From Endomychus coccineus (taxonomy: Eukaryota; Arthropoda; Insecta; Coleoptera; Endomychidae), in NCBI GenBank assembly GCA_958510875.1, contig OY294067.1, positions 102,406,010-102,470,009 on the forward strand: a stretch of DNA of 64,000 nucleotides. The letters run 5' to 3'. The number at the start of each line of letters is the position of its first letter. The first letter of the stretch is position 1. The notes under the pieces were generated by a model. It worked only from the letters and a program-made list of their open reading frames with translations. It did no database searches and was not told the DNA's origin. A program made the translations under genes and the position numbers. This document shows positions 1 to 12,965 of the stretch, piece after piece.

Positions 1-540
1 AGCAATTTATCCCTTGAGGCATATCAAATGGCATGAAATTGTTTTTGTCCGTTAGATAACGTGTATGTTTTCTTCTGTTGATTTCATTTATGGAAGTGCA
101 GCTTTTCTATTGCGGGTCAATGACACGCGTTATTTTTTCGGAAACTCGTGCCATTTTTGGCTTCATTTCCTGGTATAGTGAGATTATTCCCAGAAAAATT
201 ATGAATTTAGTCCTATGTAAATGACAATCTTAGAATTAGTATTATTATTTTCAATTACAATTATTTTCTAGAATTAAAATCGGAACCACTCCAATACTTT
301 TCTAACACAATGAGTTTGATGGAAGATAAATTCAATTATTCATCATTTATTCTGATTTCTGATCGAAATGATATCCATATAGGTAAATTTTGCGCTACTA
401 CTAGGAACATTAAATGACATAGGTTCACCGGAAAGTTGAACAATGGGAATGTCATGAGAATCTTTCGAATGCATGAAATCTTAATCAGAAATTGGTTAGT
501 TATGAACTGAATTATATGAGCATATTACAATATTCAATCA

Positions 541-860
541 TGTGACTTCCCTCACTTTTGTGAGCAAAATAGAATTCTGATATTTCTGCTGGTTAAATGT
601 ATGATCTTAGGAACAGAAAATATATTGGATACAACCTGCTAATAGAATAAGTTATGTTATGGTTATATGTTACATTGAAGCTTCATCCAATTATCTACAT
701 AATGCATTTCACAATTATGTATACTGACACCTTCTGTCAGGTTGAGTTTCGAAATAATTCATACTATAATATAGCCTATTTTATGTTGACTCTTGTTGTC
801 ACACGAATTATCAACATTTTCCTGAGAGTAATCGCACAAAATAGACTATGACTTCACTTT
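541..860 (+). repeat. dispersed repeat, copy A (partner near 55.8 kb)
   Basis: Two blocks match the region 55775-55960. One is the stretch around TGTGACTTCCCTCACTTTTG and the following AGCAAAATA. The other is a block ending in GTTGTCACACGAATTAT and then AAAATAGACTATGACTTCA. The copies are clearly diverged and copy A has extra sequence between the blocks. No terminal structure or coding potential is visible, so the family is unknown. Confidence 0.45.
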
Positions 861-1625
861 TTTTCGGGCCGATCATATTACTTCTCACACGCTATATAAG
901 TACTACGTATAGTGAAAATAGCTGGCAATCAAATTAACAACAATCAGGTATGGTATGGTATCAATTATCTGACTACATGAGATATAGTAAATAACATCCG
1001 ATTGTGTTAAAATGAGGTTGTGTTACACCCTTATTTCAACTGCTTTCCACTCTCAAATATCATGTTAGTTGAAAACATCGATCCAAATTATCGTTACTGA
1101 TTTTGAAGGCTTACTATCCTCTGCTTCAAGAATAATCAACAGGATGTCATATTGTTTTGCAGATTTGAAGTATAGCTATTTGATTACTTTCCGAAGCTGG
1201 AAGTGAAGGTTTTATGGCGTCATTCACATAGCAACATGTGGAATATTAATTCATAAGTATATTTCAATGAAACACATACAGGAGGTACTTGTTTAATTGA
1301 AATCAAGTTTTGGAAACAAAATCGTGAAGCAATATTCAGTTTCTACCATATAATTCGGAGGATATACATAATACAATGATCATTTGAAGCAGAGATATAA
1401 TCATTAGACAAATGTGAAGTTCATGCTATAGCCTTTCGCTCTGTATAATTGTGCTTTTGCTCACCACCTGGGAGCAGATCATCAGATCTTAGGTATATGC
1501 GATATGTATCCAGACCATGATATTAATAATCAATATTTATAGAATTATAAATACAAAAACAGTCAGCAGTAGTTAAAAAGTCCTTTTTGATGAATTCTAA
1601 ATCGATGTAGACTATTTTGCAATAT

Positions 1626-1815
1626 TTTTATCAGCTCGGTTTCCTGTCTGTCTGTTTGCAATTGATTTTAAACTAACTTCAGATGAGCTAGACACTTGAA
1701 ACCTCCAACATTGCTCAGAACTGAATGACAATGCAATATTAACTCGCTTTCTTGTCTGTTTGTCTGTTCGGTCGAAATCTTGCAATTGATTTTAAACTAA
1801 CTTTCCAATGAGGCA
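1626..1815 (+). repeat. diverged tandem duplication, period about 124 bp
   Basis: The core AATTGATTTTAAACTAACTT occurs at about 1660 and again at about 1784, preceded in both units by a CT/TGTCTGT-rich stretch. Upstream parts differ by small insertions. This looks like an old two-unit local duplication. Confidence 0.6.
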
Positions 1816-3139
1816 TATTATAATTCCATTGAAATGAATCGATACGAGAATTTCAAACACACAGACTAAAAAGAAAAAATGATTATATGAATAAAAAATT
1901 GTTTATGTCACGTTTTTAAAATGGACTAAAAAGTATAAAATAATTCCTAACCTAACCTAACAAAATTAAGATAGTCCTGAGAATTTGTGATCGTGAATTT
2001 TAAAAAGTTTGAAAATACTTGCAATATTTAAAATGAAAACTATAATGAATACTATAGATAATAGTAAGGAGTGTAGGGATTAGTTGAGAAAACTCACAAA
2101 ACAGCTCATATCATTTGCAGTGCAAGAAAATTGCAATAGGTTTATAATCACAAATCTCATGACTATCCATTATTTTGCGCTTTGTAGTTCGTTTTGAGAA
2201 TGTGGTATGTTGAACAAAATTGTATTCAAATATTTTTTTGAGATGGTGTATTTGTGTGCGTATGTTCGTAAAAACTGTGGATCAGAATACGTCCATCCTA
2301 TTGGTCGTGAGGATTTTATATTTTGCAAATCGCAATAAAGTAGCTGAAATAGGAACTACATTGTTTTTCGTAACCCTGTTTCAAATGTATTTTTACATCC
2401 ATTTTTAGTGTTTCGTAATAACAACAGTATTTTTCTGGTTATAAGTATATCACACATCTTAAAATTCATGTGAAGTCGTCGGTGTGATGGATGTTACAGT
2501 TTATTTGATGTTTCCATTTTGTGGCATTGAAATATAATCGATACGTTAAAGCTCTATGCTCTGTGATCATTGATTAAGGTTATAATACAGTCGATAATTT
2601 TATTCGTCATATGACTAATTACATATAGATCATTTGAGCAAAAATCCAATGTAACATAGAGTATAGTTTGATGCCGTTCATTAGCGCTGTTTCTATAATA
2701 CCGATATATTTTTGTTGCTACAATCATACATTTAACACGGCAAAGTGTCCGTAAGCCAAAAATTGTGCTAACGAAAGTCAGGAAATTCAGTGATCGACTG
2801 ATCATAGCTTTTTACTAAATTGGAATCACTCAGATACAGTTGAGAATCAAGGCAGGGTTGTATCATAAAAATTACTCCTAATTTCGATGCAAAAATAATA
2901 CATCATAATGAGGAGTTCCGTTTAAAATATTAAACTTAATATCAACAAGAAGTTATGATAGATTGAAAACATCTTAGAACTATAGGTCTATTTTGAAATA
3001 ACATTATACCAAATATTTGAAACAATATTCCTTTTATGTTTGGAGACATGTTTAGGAGTATGTTGAAAACTAACAGGGACTTATTCCCCGACATTTCCAA
3101 ATGTCGTATAAATGTTTTGTACGTGTACTATACCACCAC

Positions 3140-3154
3140 TAGGGTGTCCCTTAT
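3140..3154 (+). repeat. left terminal inverted repeat of the hAT-like element
   Basis: TAGGGTGTCCCTTAT, an exact inverse of 5678-5692, immediately preceded by the target duplication ACCACCAC. Confidence 0.9.
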
Positions 3155-3365
3155 ATGGGCGAAAAAATTTCTTTTCAGATATCGAAATGCATACCTCCTA
3201 TTTCTTTTCAAACTACCTAGACTTACTTAAATACAAAATCTCATCTTCCTACGTCAACGTTAACCCGTGCCGACAGAAGTCTGAAGATTTCGAAAATTGC
3301 TGTTTTTAACCCTTTCCGTTATATAGCTAAATCAATTGAAATATTACAATTTTATGAAATATTTA

Positions 3366-5452
3366 TTAAAAGAAGATAAAATTATTGGGGGTTTCTTTTT
3401 TACAGTCTGGATACATATTTCTATGCTCCTGAACACAGTGTAGCAAAATTTGTTTTTGCTCTTCCTTTGCAGTGATCAAACCATGAAAATCTTGCATAAG
3501 CTTTACAGCTCTTTCAGCCGTATCATTAACTGCCCTTACGAAAACACATTTTTCGCCTCTGAATAGGCAACATCTTCATCCCATGTAGAAACGGGTCTCT
3601 GGAGGAAATTCTTATAAATTTTTAATCGAGAAAATAGATTTGTGCTCTTGACTGACACAAAATCAGTTAATAATTTTTCTGCAACAATAAATAAGGCAGT
3701 GTTATTAACAATTTATTGAAAACAGTATAAAAATAGTACTATTTATTGTATTCCCAGTTACTATACAAATAATCAGACATATCTTCTTCAGATGGAATGT
3801 ATCTCTTCCCAGAATCATACAAACTCTCTCTTTGGAAATTCACTACGATGTTGGTTTGGTTTGTTCATCAACTTCATCATCAGAGAGTGATAAAACGGCA
3901 ATTTCTTCTGACAAGTACCAAAGATAATGACTAAACTTGCTCAGGGCTGCTTTGGAGATCAATTTGTAAACAGTTTCATATTCCTTAAGCCTCTTTAAAA
4001 AGCACAAATCTTAATTTGGTGCCTCCACCGCCAGACTACATCCAAGCCATGGTTTCACATATAAAACCGCAATGAATAAACAGACGTTTTGTGCTCGCTT
4101 ATCCTAGACGCTAATTTTGAACTGGAATTGCAACAAACATATCTTTAAAGAGTAAATAGCTCTAGCCATCCACCTTGCTTGATGCATCGCTCCAGGGGGT
4201 CTAATTTTGATTTTTTTTTTCACTGTCTCCTCCTAAGAAAATAACAGATAGTTCAATCAGTTCCCGATAATCGTTACGTCTAATGGTTTTTTGCAGTTCT
4301 TGATTATAAAATGTCAACAAATCTTCTACTGTTGTATTACAAAAATGTCGTGTGACGATATCGGTATATGTTTCAATGGCAGCAGGATTAATAGTTTCCC
4401 AGTTGTCTCTAAACTTTTTGAACAGTGAGATAACAGAGCTACTTGTGACTCGGTGGATTTTTGTTTCGAACACACATTTTAAAACCAGTTCGTAAACGTG
4501 ATGGCGGCAAGCAGAGAGTAGTAATTCCCATCCCAGTGAACGGTCACCATTTCAGGCATATTATTCTGAAAATCTGATTTTATAGATTCCGCTCTATTTT
4601 TCCGACTCTGTATGCGAATACGTTGAATAGACGATTTGTTTATCGGAAAATCATCATAGCTAAGATATAGAGCTTCTACCACAGCCTGAAGTATATAGAC
4701 AGAATCCCTCATGCTCAGTTGACATCTATCTAAAGCTGCAACTAACTTAGGCGTGATGAAGTCTTTCCTTCCTCTTTTTGTAGTAGTTTCAGAACTTACC
4801 ACTTGAGAGGTGGATGCCAAGGGTTCCTCAAGTCTTTCATCAGAGCTGGTAAGTTGATCGTGATGTCCTTGCGTTTGAATAGAATCTTGCGTAGTAACAG
4901 ATGACGATAAACCTCTGAAACACATTCGCTTACATCTTTTTTTCTCTTCATTTAATTTCCTTTGTCTTGCCCTTTCTTCTTTAACGGCTAATTCTTGTCT
5001 ACACCCGATAAACACCCTGGACGCCCTGGTTCTCTTTGTTTTTGTAAAAATATTTCATCTTCTTCAATTTTCTTCCGTTCCGAAGCATCAGCGTGTGCTA
5101 TATCAAATAAATTATCTAAATTGTTCTTAAAGTCTTCCTCAAGGCGCTTGTAAATATCTTGTATTTTTTTAGAATTTTTTTGCAACTCCCTCCAAGCATG
5201 GTAAAGATCCACAAGTTTTCTTACACAGTTAGGTATAGCTCTGGTAGGGATTATAGCTTTTTCCCAAAATATAATACACTCCCTATTGACGAGATTAGCG
5301 CTTTCACTAACAGTCAATTTAACTTCGCGAATGTTGAAAAAAAGTACTGCAAGAACTTGACGATTAGACGGTAACTTTGCGCCTGTTATTTGATAATTTA
5401 CGTCACCAACTAAGAAAACACATTTTTTATTGCTTCTTAATTCCACTGCCAT
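3366..5452 (-). pseudogene. hAT-like transposase pseudogene
   Basis: Read on the minus strand from ATG at 5452. The first segment (5452-4988, starting MAVELRSNKK) reads to ...GCLSGVDK, then one A is missing near 4992 and the frame continues as LAVKEERAR (4985 onward). The second segment ends at VHWDG near 4530, where a catalytic-core block is deleted. The frame resumes at about 4506 with CRHHVYELVL, a CxxH motif like that of hAT transposases, and reads to about 4201 in FLGGDS. An A-run slip follows, then the frame picks up again (AMHQARWM) and later as FSHYLWYLSEE. A possible last exon after a TTGTTGCAG acceptor near 3681 carries FVRAVNDTAERAVKLMQDF and stops at 3366-3368. I recall this protein as a common uncharacterised multi-copy family in insect genomes. 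Assignment to hAT is from the CxxH motif and the element's 8-bp duplication; another DDE superfamily is possible. Confidence 0.8.
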
Positions 5453-5677
5453 CTTTTGAATGTAAAACAGTACGTGTTAATCGCGAGAATAATTGAGAAC
5501 AAATGACAAATGCAGTGAATACGCACTGCTACTGCCACCTAACATGCATGAGCATGATTCGATGCAAGTCGGCACGGGTTATCGTACTCCAAATAAGATA
5601 AAAATTTATTTCCGAGTGTTTTAGAGGCAAATGAACAAAACTAAGACCTATGCGTTAGAAATTTAAAACTTTGAAAA

Positions 5678-5692
5678 ATAAGGGACACCCTA
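5678..5692 (-). repeat. right terminal inverted repeat of the hAT-like element
   Basis: ATAAGGGACACCCTA, the exact inverse of 3140-3154, immediately followed by the second copy of ACCACCAC. Confidence 0.9.
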
Positions 5693-5700
5693 ACCACCAC

Positions 5701-7040
5701 ATATAATATTTATTTCTTTAATCTGATACATCGGTAAATCAAAATTACATTCATCGTCAATGTGTGCATCCGAAAGAGACGTGAAATTTGTTTCTTGTTA
5801 CTTATTCCGTATTTCATTTTTATCGGCAAATAGGTGTTGGTTGATAGTAAATTGTCTCATCAACGAATCCCATCCTTTTTCTCTAATTCAATATTCAGTG
5901 GGTTTTAAATACATGTCTATGAATATTCTCTGGTATGCCGACTTGATCCTACAGTTCGTATGGATACATTATTCACCGTGAGAGAGGATTTGTACAATGA
6001 GAAACATATCAAGGACCCTCCTCACCTACCAATAAAATGATGAACATTCTAAATAATTAAATATGAGTTCTGAATGCACATCTACTACATTCATTAAACT
6101 GAGGGCGGAGCACTGTGTTTTCATCACATCGAATCTTTTCAATATGTAATCACACCTCATGAGATAGAATCAATATACGCTTGGTTTTATGTCATGTGTA
6201 AGATGAATGGAAGCGAAGATAATATAGTAATTATAATTTCTCAACTCCCTCACGAATGTAACGGGATAACTGGTCGAAAATGTGAGAAGACAAGAATTCA
6301 ATATAAACAGTTACAAAGTTTAGGTAGGTATCTATCTACAAAACACTCGAATTTTCTTGTAAATATCAAAGAAGGCAGCAATTCTGTAATCTTGTTCTAG
6401 TGTTGCTTCAGAAAATTAGTCTATTCTGGAAGTACGTGCATTGAATACCTGAAACGTAGTCTTCCAAGACCCGTGAATCTTTCCAAGTCATAATTTTACA
6501 TACCGTCGCTAGAAGCTACTGGCTTTTTACCATGAAAACGAACCAGATTTTTCATTTAGTGGTTGCGTCATCTAATTTTTAAGACCGTCTAACTCGAACT
6601 TATAGAATTTCAAGTATTTTATCAAAGCAGAGTTTCTTTCGAATAATCCTTTGGGAAAGTATTCCTAGTTTCGAGTTACTGATAGTTTCTCAGCATCTAG
6701 ATAATGAGTTGGGAAGCTTTCGTACGTAAGTTATAAATAGCCTATTCATGAAGAAAATTACTCCAGGCATTCCCTAATTGCTCTCAGATGATTAAAACTG
6801 AGTTTGTATAATAAAAATTACAAGGAAACTTCTGAAATTTGGAAGTGAAACAGGAAACTGATACAAATCGTATCCGAAATAGGTTTTCTGACAAAACATT
6901 AATTTAATCTTATAAGAACACAACAGGCAGACAGATGAAAGCAAATGCTTCATGGAAACTTCTTCGATTTCTAGTTGACTTATTCAGTTCTTTTCTCACA
7001 AGCAATGATGTGCTTTCGAAACACATCAAACATCGACAAT
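5701..7040. other. AT-rich intergenic DNA, no gene seen
   Basis: No supported coding region, repeat or RNA gene. Frames are short and unconvincing. Confidence 0.5.
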
Positions 7041-7394
7041 GTAATATTTGTCTTTATAATTCCATCAAACACTTTCACATTCCAATGTGCAAACGTAAAC
7101 CCAGTTTTACAGTTCCTGAAAAAAAAACTGGATGCTTACTTCTGTTAATTGTAGTATTTTCGATGTGATTCTTGAGAGAATTCGTTAAAAGATGTTGTTT
7201 TTCAATTTGTATGCAGTCCAACCAAATCAAGACAATCGAATACTGAAACAAATTGAAAAACCACCTTTAACAAATTCTCTCGGGAATTACACGGAGAATA
7301 CTAAAATTAACAGAAGTAAGCACTAGTAAACCAACGTTTACGTTTGCAAATTGGTATGTGATAGTATTTGATGGAATATTTGGAAAAATATTAG
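7041..7394. repeat. foldback element or long hairpin
   Basis: The left arm (7041-7213) and right arm (7247-7394) are inverse copies separated by about 33 bp. Shared blocks include ATTCCATCAAA, GCAAACGTAAAC, TGCTTACTTCTGTTAATT and TTTTTCAATTTGT, in order and inverted. The left arm carries an extra A-rich segment. A transcript would fold into a stem of about 150 bp. No coding potential; likely a foldback MITE, or a source of hairpin RNA if transcribed. Confidence 0.75.
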
Positions 7395-10300
7395 CCTTAA
7401 TTAATAACAATTATTCAGATTTTGCATTTTCGATGTTAATTATATCGTGAGCTGGGCTACCTTAGAGAACTATTGAATATTGTTGTAAACAATTAAAGTT
7501 TGAAGTCACGGATGCATATTTGTTTATGTGATATGTGTATTTTTGATTTGGTATTGGCCAAATTTGATTTTATTTCACTTATTGAACGTCAGTAATCCTT
7601 CATCCTAATATGTTCTTTCATAAAATGCAAATGTCCTGCGCGAAATATCATCTTCGAGAGGACAAAATTAATTTTTTCTAGCCTAATAATCTACATATGA
7701 GTTGAATATACACCTCGATTGTGTTTATAATTACATTTTTGCAAAATCAAATATACTGAACGCAAGTCGATGGATTTGGCGTTTCCTACTTGATATAAAT
7801 AATGTTTTTTCAAATATGTACATATAGAAATTAAACATATACTTCAACTTAAAATAACTGCAAAGTTCGGAGGGTTCAAGACCCGCTTTGAAAATGTGAC
7901 CAGGTGACGAAAACGTTGTCAGCAATTAAGCTTTGTGTTCCATTTGGTTTTCTACATATTTTGTACTGAAAGCATCGCATTTCATTGCCACAATAATTTC
8001 CGTTTAATTTTCGTGATCTACACACTACAACTTTACCATCTCTCTAGTCTCCTCATCATCTCTTCTATTATTACCTTAACAACTGAGTCTTCTGAAATCC
8101 ATAATTATGATCACACCTTTTTTTCTATCATTGAAAGATTCTCTATTCCGACTTGAATATTGAAGATTCTACTGACTTTGGTTATATCATTATAATTTCA
8201 TTGTGGCTAATCTGTTCAATAGAATTTCTAATTGTATACCTTAAATAATATGTACTTTTGGGGAATTCTCAGAAATATGAAAGAAGGAATTGTTTAATAC
8301 CGATGTATCTAAACGTTAATAGAAAATCATGACCGAAATAAAATATTGCTTTATTAGTTATGAACAAAAAGAATTCCTAAACCGAGTGTTATAACTCAAC
8401 TAAGTCTACATTCAGAAACGTGATTTTGATTTCGACTGATGCGAAAAAGGAGTAAATAACGTGCTATAATAGTTTACATCATGACAGCTACCTAATATAC
8501 TACTACAGTATGTAAGTAAGTGTGACTGTAGGTTTACTTTTTCTATTTTTCACTTTCCACACTATACGAAATACAGGGTGTTTCAATGAGGTAGGCAAGC
8601 AGCCATGTTTCGGATACTGTTGGGCATAGAAATGTAGGAAAAAAAGTTTATCATCCAAATGGCTATGAGAGAATCCTGAAAATTATTGTGAAAGTCCGTA
8701 TTTAGTCACAAGAGGGCACAATTGAGAACTAAAATCAAAATTCCCTATTTTTTCGGAAATTTCTGCATTGAGCTCTATCTTTAGTAACATTATTAGAAAG
8801 GTAAGACAATTCTTCATCATTTTTGTCTGAGGCTGATTGCCGAACCGACTTTGATAAGAGTACGAAAAGCTATATTGAATAAGTAATCATCTAAATCGAT
8901 GTAGTTTCTAAACGACTTATCCGATTTTAGTAGGCTTAAGTTTGCTTGGGAGAAAAATATGAGTAGATTTAATCTTCGAATCCATTGGTACACGATAGTT
9001 CCTAATTAAATATGGTAGAGGGCGCAATTTGTAATAATAACAGTTCTCATTAGTACGTACGACTATAACTCAAACATTGGGACAAAATATTGAGAAAGTT
9101 AGCATATGAACCTCCTGATTTCATGACAAGAAACTTGGAAAATTCGATGAGAATAACATTTGTGATGAAATGCCGATGAATGGAGTAATTAAAAAAGAAT
9201 AAACCAAGGACGGGATATTTTCATGCGATTGAAATATTAAAAAACTAGTGTTATATGAATAAGAGAAATTATGTGATTAATTTCAATCTATGAAATACCT
9301 CGATGATGGGAAATCAATGTAAAAATTTTCTAACAATAACTATCAAACCTTGCAACTCCTATTAAGGAGCATACATCGAATGTAGAAGCTTATATTGATT
9401 GAATATTATGTTAGGAAACCAGAATTTTAATTCATATTTTGGAAACGTTGTTAACCAGGCTCGAACATACAGTAATAACGAAGCTTTCACGAGAGCACAT
9501 TTATCTATCAGCTCAAGATATTTTAGAACATACTTACTTGAAAGGCGGAAGATTCATTATGATTGTATTTCTTCCGAAACTGTTATTGCAAAATATATTT
9601 GATATAAAGTAATCATTCTAGAAGAATTGAGCTACGTATGATGAAAACGAATCTTTTATGGCCAAGGGATTAGATATTCGATTAGGTTCTAATTTGAAAT
9701 GACGATCGAAGTGGTTTAAGGTGAGGATAAGATAGAGGTTTTATCGTAGTTTATTAACCGATTTTAAAAACCTTTGTTTTGGAAACAACCTTACCGTCTG
9801 TCGTATCAATATTCATGGGATAATTAACTTGAACCAGAGCTCACCTGTTGCATTTAATACTGGAATTTACTCACCGAACGCTAATTCAGGATTCTTTACA
9901 AAGCTGACATAAATCTCCTTGTTATCCAATTACCTGAAACAATGACATCCATTAATAAGATGTTTGATTAACTGGTATCAAGGAAAAAGACCGTTAGTTC
10001 ATTTGATTGAGTGTTCTTTTTTATATTGACATTCTATTCCTCACAATTAACATAATTCTTGAAATGTCTTTGCACAACTTTGCAAACTGATTGGTGAATG
10101 TTTATTATTCTGTAACTACCACTAAGTGCCTAACAACTAACAATGAATGTTAAGCTATCACTGCGCTGGTTTTGATATAATCACAGCATTTGCTTATGTT
10201 TTCGAAGAGAAAATTTGAATTCATTTAGACTGAATATATTTATTTCTATATTCTGTATTGCCTTATACAACTCCATAATTGCTGAGCCTCGTCACAGCTA

Positions 10301-10671
10301 TATTGGTTCTGAGGTTAAGAAGAAAATGCATCTTCCAATATCAACGCACATATGAATGAAGAAAATAAAGAAATGAAGAAAGGAATTATCATTTGAAAAT
10401 TTTATAAATGACGTCATCGAAATAGTGCTACATTTTTGTGTTCCTCGTCATAGAAGACATTCCCGAAATCTTTTGATATTGGACCTCAGTTACCTTATAC
10501 TAAGGTAACGTTGAATTAATAACTCTGTAGTATCATGAAACTTGACAATGCATAAATCTTCATGACAATGATTTTGACAGTTCATCTGACAGCAACATAT
10601 AAGATGGTAAAGCAATAAAGAACAAGGATTACACTTACGAATATTGTAAGTAGGTACATTTATGTCAATCA

Positions 10672-11093
10672 TTGCCGGTGTTTTATTATTATTTCATTTG
10701 TTTCATAACACTGCAGACTTTACAAGGAGGATTACCAAAATTCAATTCATTCAAAGGCGGCATTGAGTCGTTATGTGGAATTTTGTGTAACATTGGTTCA
10801 GAAAAGTCGGTCGGAATATCAACAAGTTTTGGAAGGAAATATTTATGTGTCGATACAAAAAATAGACTTGAATATTTGTTGAAATATTATCATCCTAGTA
10901 TAATACTGTTACTGAGGCTATCGAAAGTAGATTTGGAAATTGTGCATTGCATTGAACATTTTTGTAATCGAATATTTCGAGTGTTTTTTATGTACTCTTT
11001 AAGATCACAATATGGAAAATAATATCGACTTGAAACTGAAAGTTCATCTTCTATATCTTCATCTAAATCTTTCAGGTGTTGGTTCAGTTTCAT
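10672..11093 (-). pseudogene. unidentified open segment, possibly decayed coding sequence
   Basis: On the minus strand one frame runs from ATG at 11093 for 67 codons (begins MKLNQHLKDLDEDIEDEL), meets TGA-TAA at about 10890, and continues open for about 65 more codons including DIPTDFSEPMLHKIP and NELNFGNPPCKVC. The composition (Pro, Cys, acidic residues) is more protein-like than most frames here. I recognise no family. The opposite strand is also open for 116 codons over most of this region, so the signal is ambiguous. Confidence 0.15.
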
Positions 11094-12190
11094 TCTAATA
11101 ATCGATCAATTAAAATCTTCGGAAATTTGTTTTCTTTTGCCATTCATCTAAATTTAATTCAGACATTATAGGTGTGCGATGAATTGCTGTGCAAAAACTT
11201 TTGGAGTCATTGTGTTGCTGCATGCTAGATAATATTATTCGATTCAATTTGGTGTTTTCAAATGGTATATAACGTTTTTTTCGATATAAGTGAGATACAG
11301 TATAAAACTGTTATATTTTATTCAGCCATCCCAAAGGCCAATCACTCAGTTGATTCTATAAAAGTAGATATACATATTGTAAGCTACCGATTGCGTTTTG
11401 TTTCCTATATTTTCTAATTAGCCTGAAATTTGATTTTAGACCTCTTGGAAAAGATCGTAAAAAATCAAATTTCTGCTGCTGTATACTAACTCATAATTCT
11501 TATTGAATTGTGTTGTCCATTACTATATGATATTCAATTATAACAATGAAACTTACAGAAATTTAATTAATCAAACACTTGAGAATTTCTACGTAATTCT
11601 TTCTAATGTTTGAAATATGTATGTGTAGAAAGCTGATACAATAAATCAGTAAAGTGGTGCAGCAAAGATCTTTTCTGTCATTGGTCATAAAAATTTCAAA
11701 CACATCTGTTTAACATTGAACTTCATAATTCAATTCGAAAGTCTAATTCTACTATCCGCTAGAAAATATAATCCTCATTATTAATATGAATGTGGTGCAA
11801 CATTTCATGCTCTTTCGCAGGAAAAAATAACAACTTTTAATTGCTAAGTTGTAAAACTAGTTTTCATTCAACAAAGTTCCTGAAGCCTGTATTGAAATGT
11901 GAAGAGGGGCATATTTGCCAATTGATTATTTTTTTATGAAATTTATTATCACTAGATGGAAATATGGGCTTTACTGGACTCGCTAGTCGAAATGTTACCG
12001 ACAAGAACAACTCTTTTTGGTAAATTCAATTTGACAGTCATGTGAAAAAATATTTTCTGATCCTCAAGTGGTTTGCTTCGATATTGGGAACCTCGAATAC
12101 TAAGATGATGATGAAGAATAAGATTGCCCTCAAGATTGGAACATAGAAAAACTGTACATTTACTGACGATTTTAAGGATCAACTATTTCA

Positions 12191-12212
12191 TATTATTATT
12201 ATTATTATTAAT
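12191..12212 (+). repeat. (ATT)n microsatellite
   Basis: A run of TATTATTATTATTATTATTA, about seven units. Confidence 0.85.
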
Positions 12213-12789
12213 ATCATTTGCTTCAAAATGACGTCATAACCGGAAGATAATAACTATTGGATATACATTTTTCCCCTCTGTGTAGTGTAGTGCAGAAAGT
12301 AGTAATAATAGTTATGAAAATAACAATAGGTAATGGCAAAATTGAACAATCTGCCTAAAGACTTAGAGAAAATATTTTAGAGGATATCGAACTAGAGTTA
12401 GCAGATGAGATCGTTCATTTGCTTAGTATTTTATATCTCAATCAGAGGATTCTGATGAGACAGTGCCAGCATCGAAATCCTACAGAATTATTTTTGACAA
12501 GTTGCTGCAGTCAACGTTCCCAAATGTTATCATAGGTGTTATAAATGTCTCATCGTCACGAATAGGTGATCGATCATTCTCTAAATCAAGCCACCAATCT
12601 TTAGTGACTTATGAGCGACTGAACTCAGTAGATATTATGGCCACTGAATAAGATATCCTGCATAATGCACATTCAGTATATTTCATTCTAAAAACTATCA
12701 CAACAAGCAATTCAAGAAATGAAAATATTTAAAGTTTTGATAAAACCATTCTTTCATAATAAAGAATACCTCTCATGTTTGTTCAATGT

Positions 12790-12965
12790 TATCTAAATAA
12801 CGTAGAGCAAGGAAAGCGCAATGACCTTGAACGTCGATAAAACGTTGGTGCTTTTCTATGGGGCTGCCGCCTCCCGAAACTCCGCTATGCCTCGCGTCCC
12901 ATGTCGCCATTGATAGAGGTACCAAGACTGCCTAGGGGCCTCCTCAGATTATGATCCTGCACTGT
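12790..12965. other. GC-rich anomalous patch
   Basis: This short stretch (for example GGGGCTGCCGCCTCCCG and CCTAGGGGCCTCCTCAG) is much richer in G+C than its surroundings. No frame gives a recognisable product. It resembles the composition of retroelement 3' regions elsewhere in the window, but nothing proves this. Confidence 0.25.

Larger units (their letters stand above)
1..3139. other. AT-rich intergenic DNA
   Basis: No supported gene. Reading frames here are short and have the composition expected of random AT-rich DNA. The stretch holds one copy of a dispersed repeat and a diverged tandem duplication, both listed separately. It could be intergenic or part of a long intron; nothing distinguishes the two. 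Confidence 0.6.
3140..5692 (-). mobile_element. complete but inactive hAT-like DNA transposon
   Basis: A self-contained 2553-bp element. Its ends are a perfect 15-bp terminal inverted repeat, TAGGGTGTCCCTTAT at 3140-3154 and its complement at 5678-5692. It is flanked by a perfect 8-bp target duplication, ACCACCAC, at 3132-3139 and 5693-5700. A second, subterminal inverted repeat TAACCCGTGCCGAC lies at 3261-3274 with its complement at 5568-5581, about 110-120 bp from each end. The 8-bp duplication and the TAGGG-type end fit the hAT superfamily. One minus-strand transposase pseudogene fills the interior. Intact ends and target duplication show it moved as a unit and stayed put; internal deletion and frameshifts make it non-autonomous. 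Confidence 0.88.

Noticed and set aside
7893..7925. Hammerhead-like TTGAAAATGTGACCAGGTGA then CGAAAACG
   Set aside because: Core and stem II both have mismatches and the CGAAA side has an extra base; too weak to call.
8573..8595. Possible MITE end ACAGGGTGTTTCAATGAGG
   Set aside because: No inverse partner in the following 2 kb.
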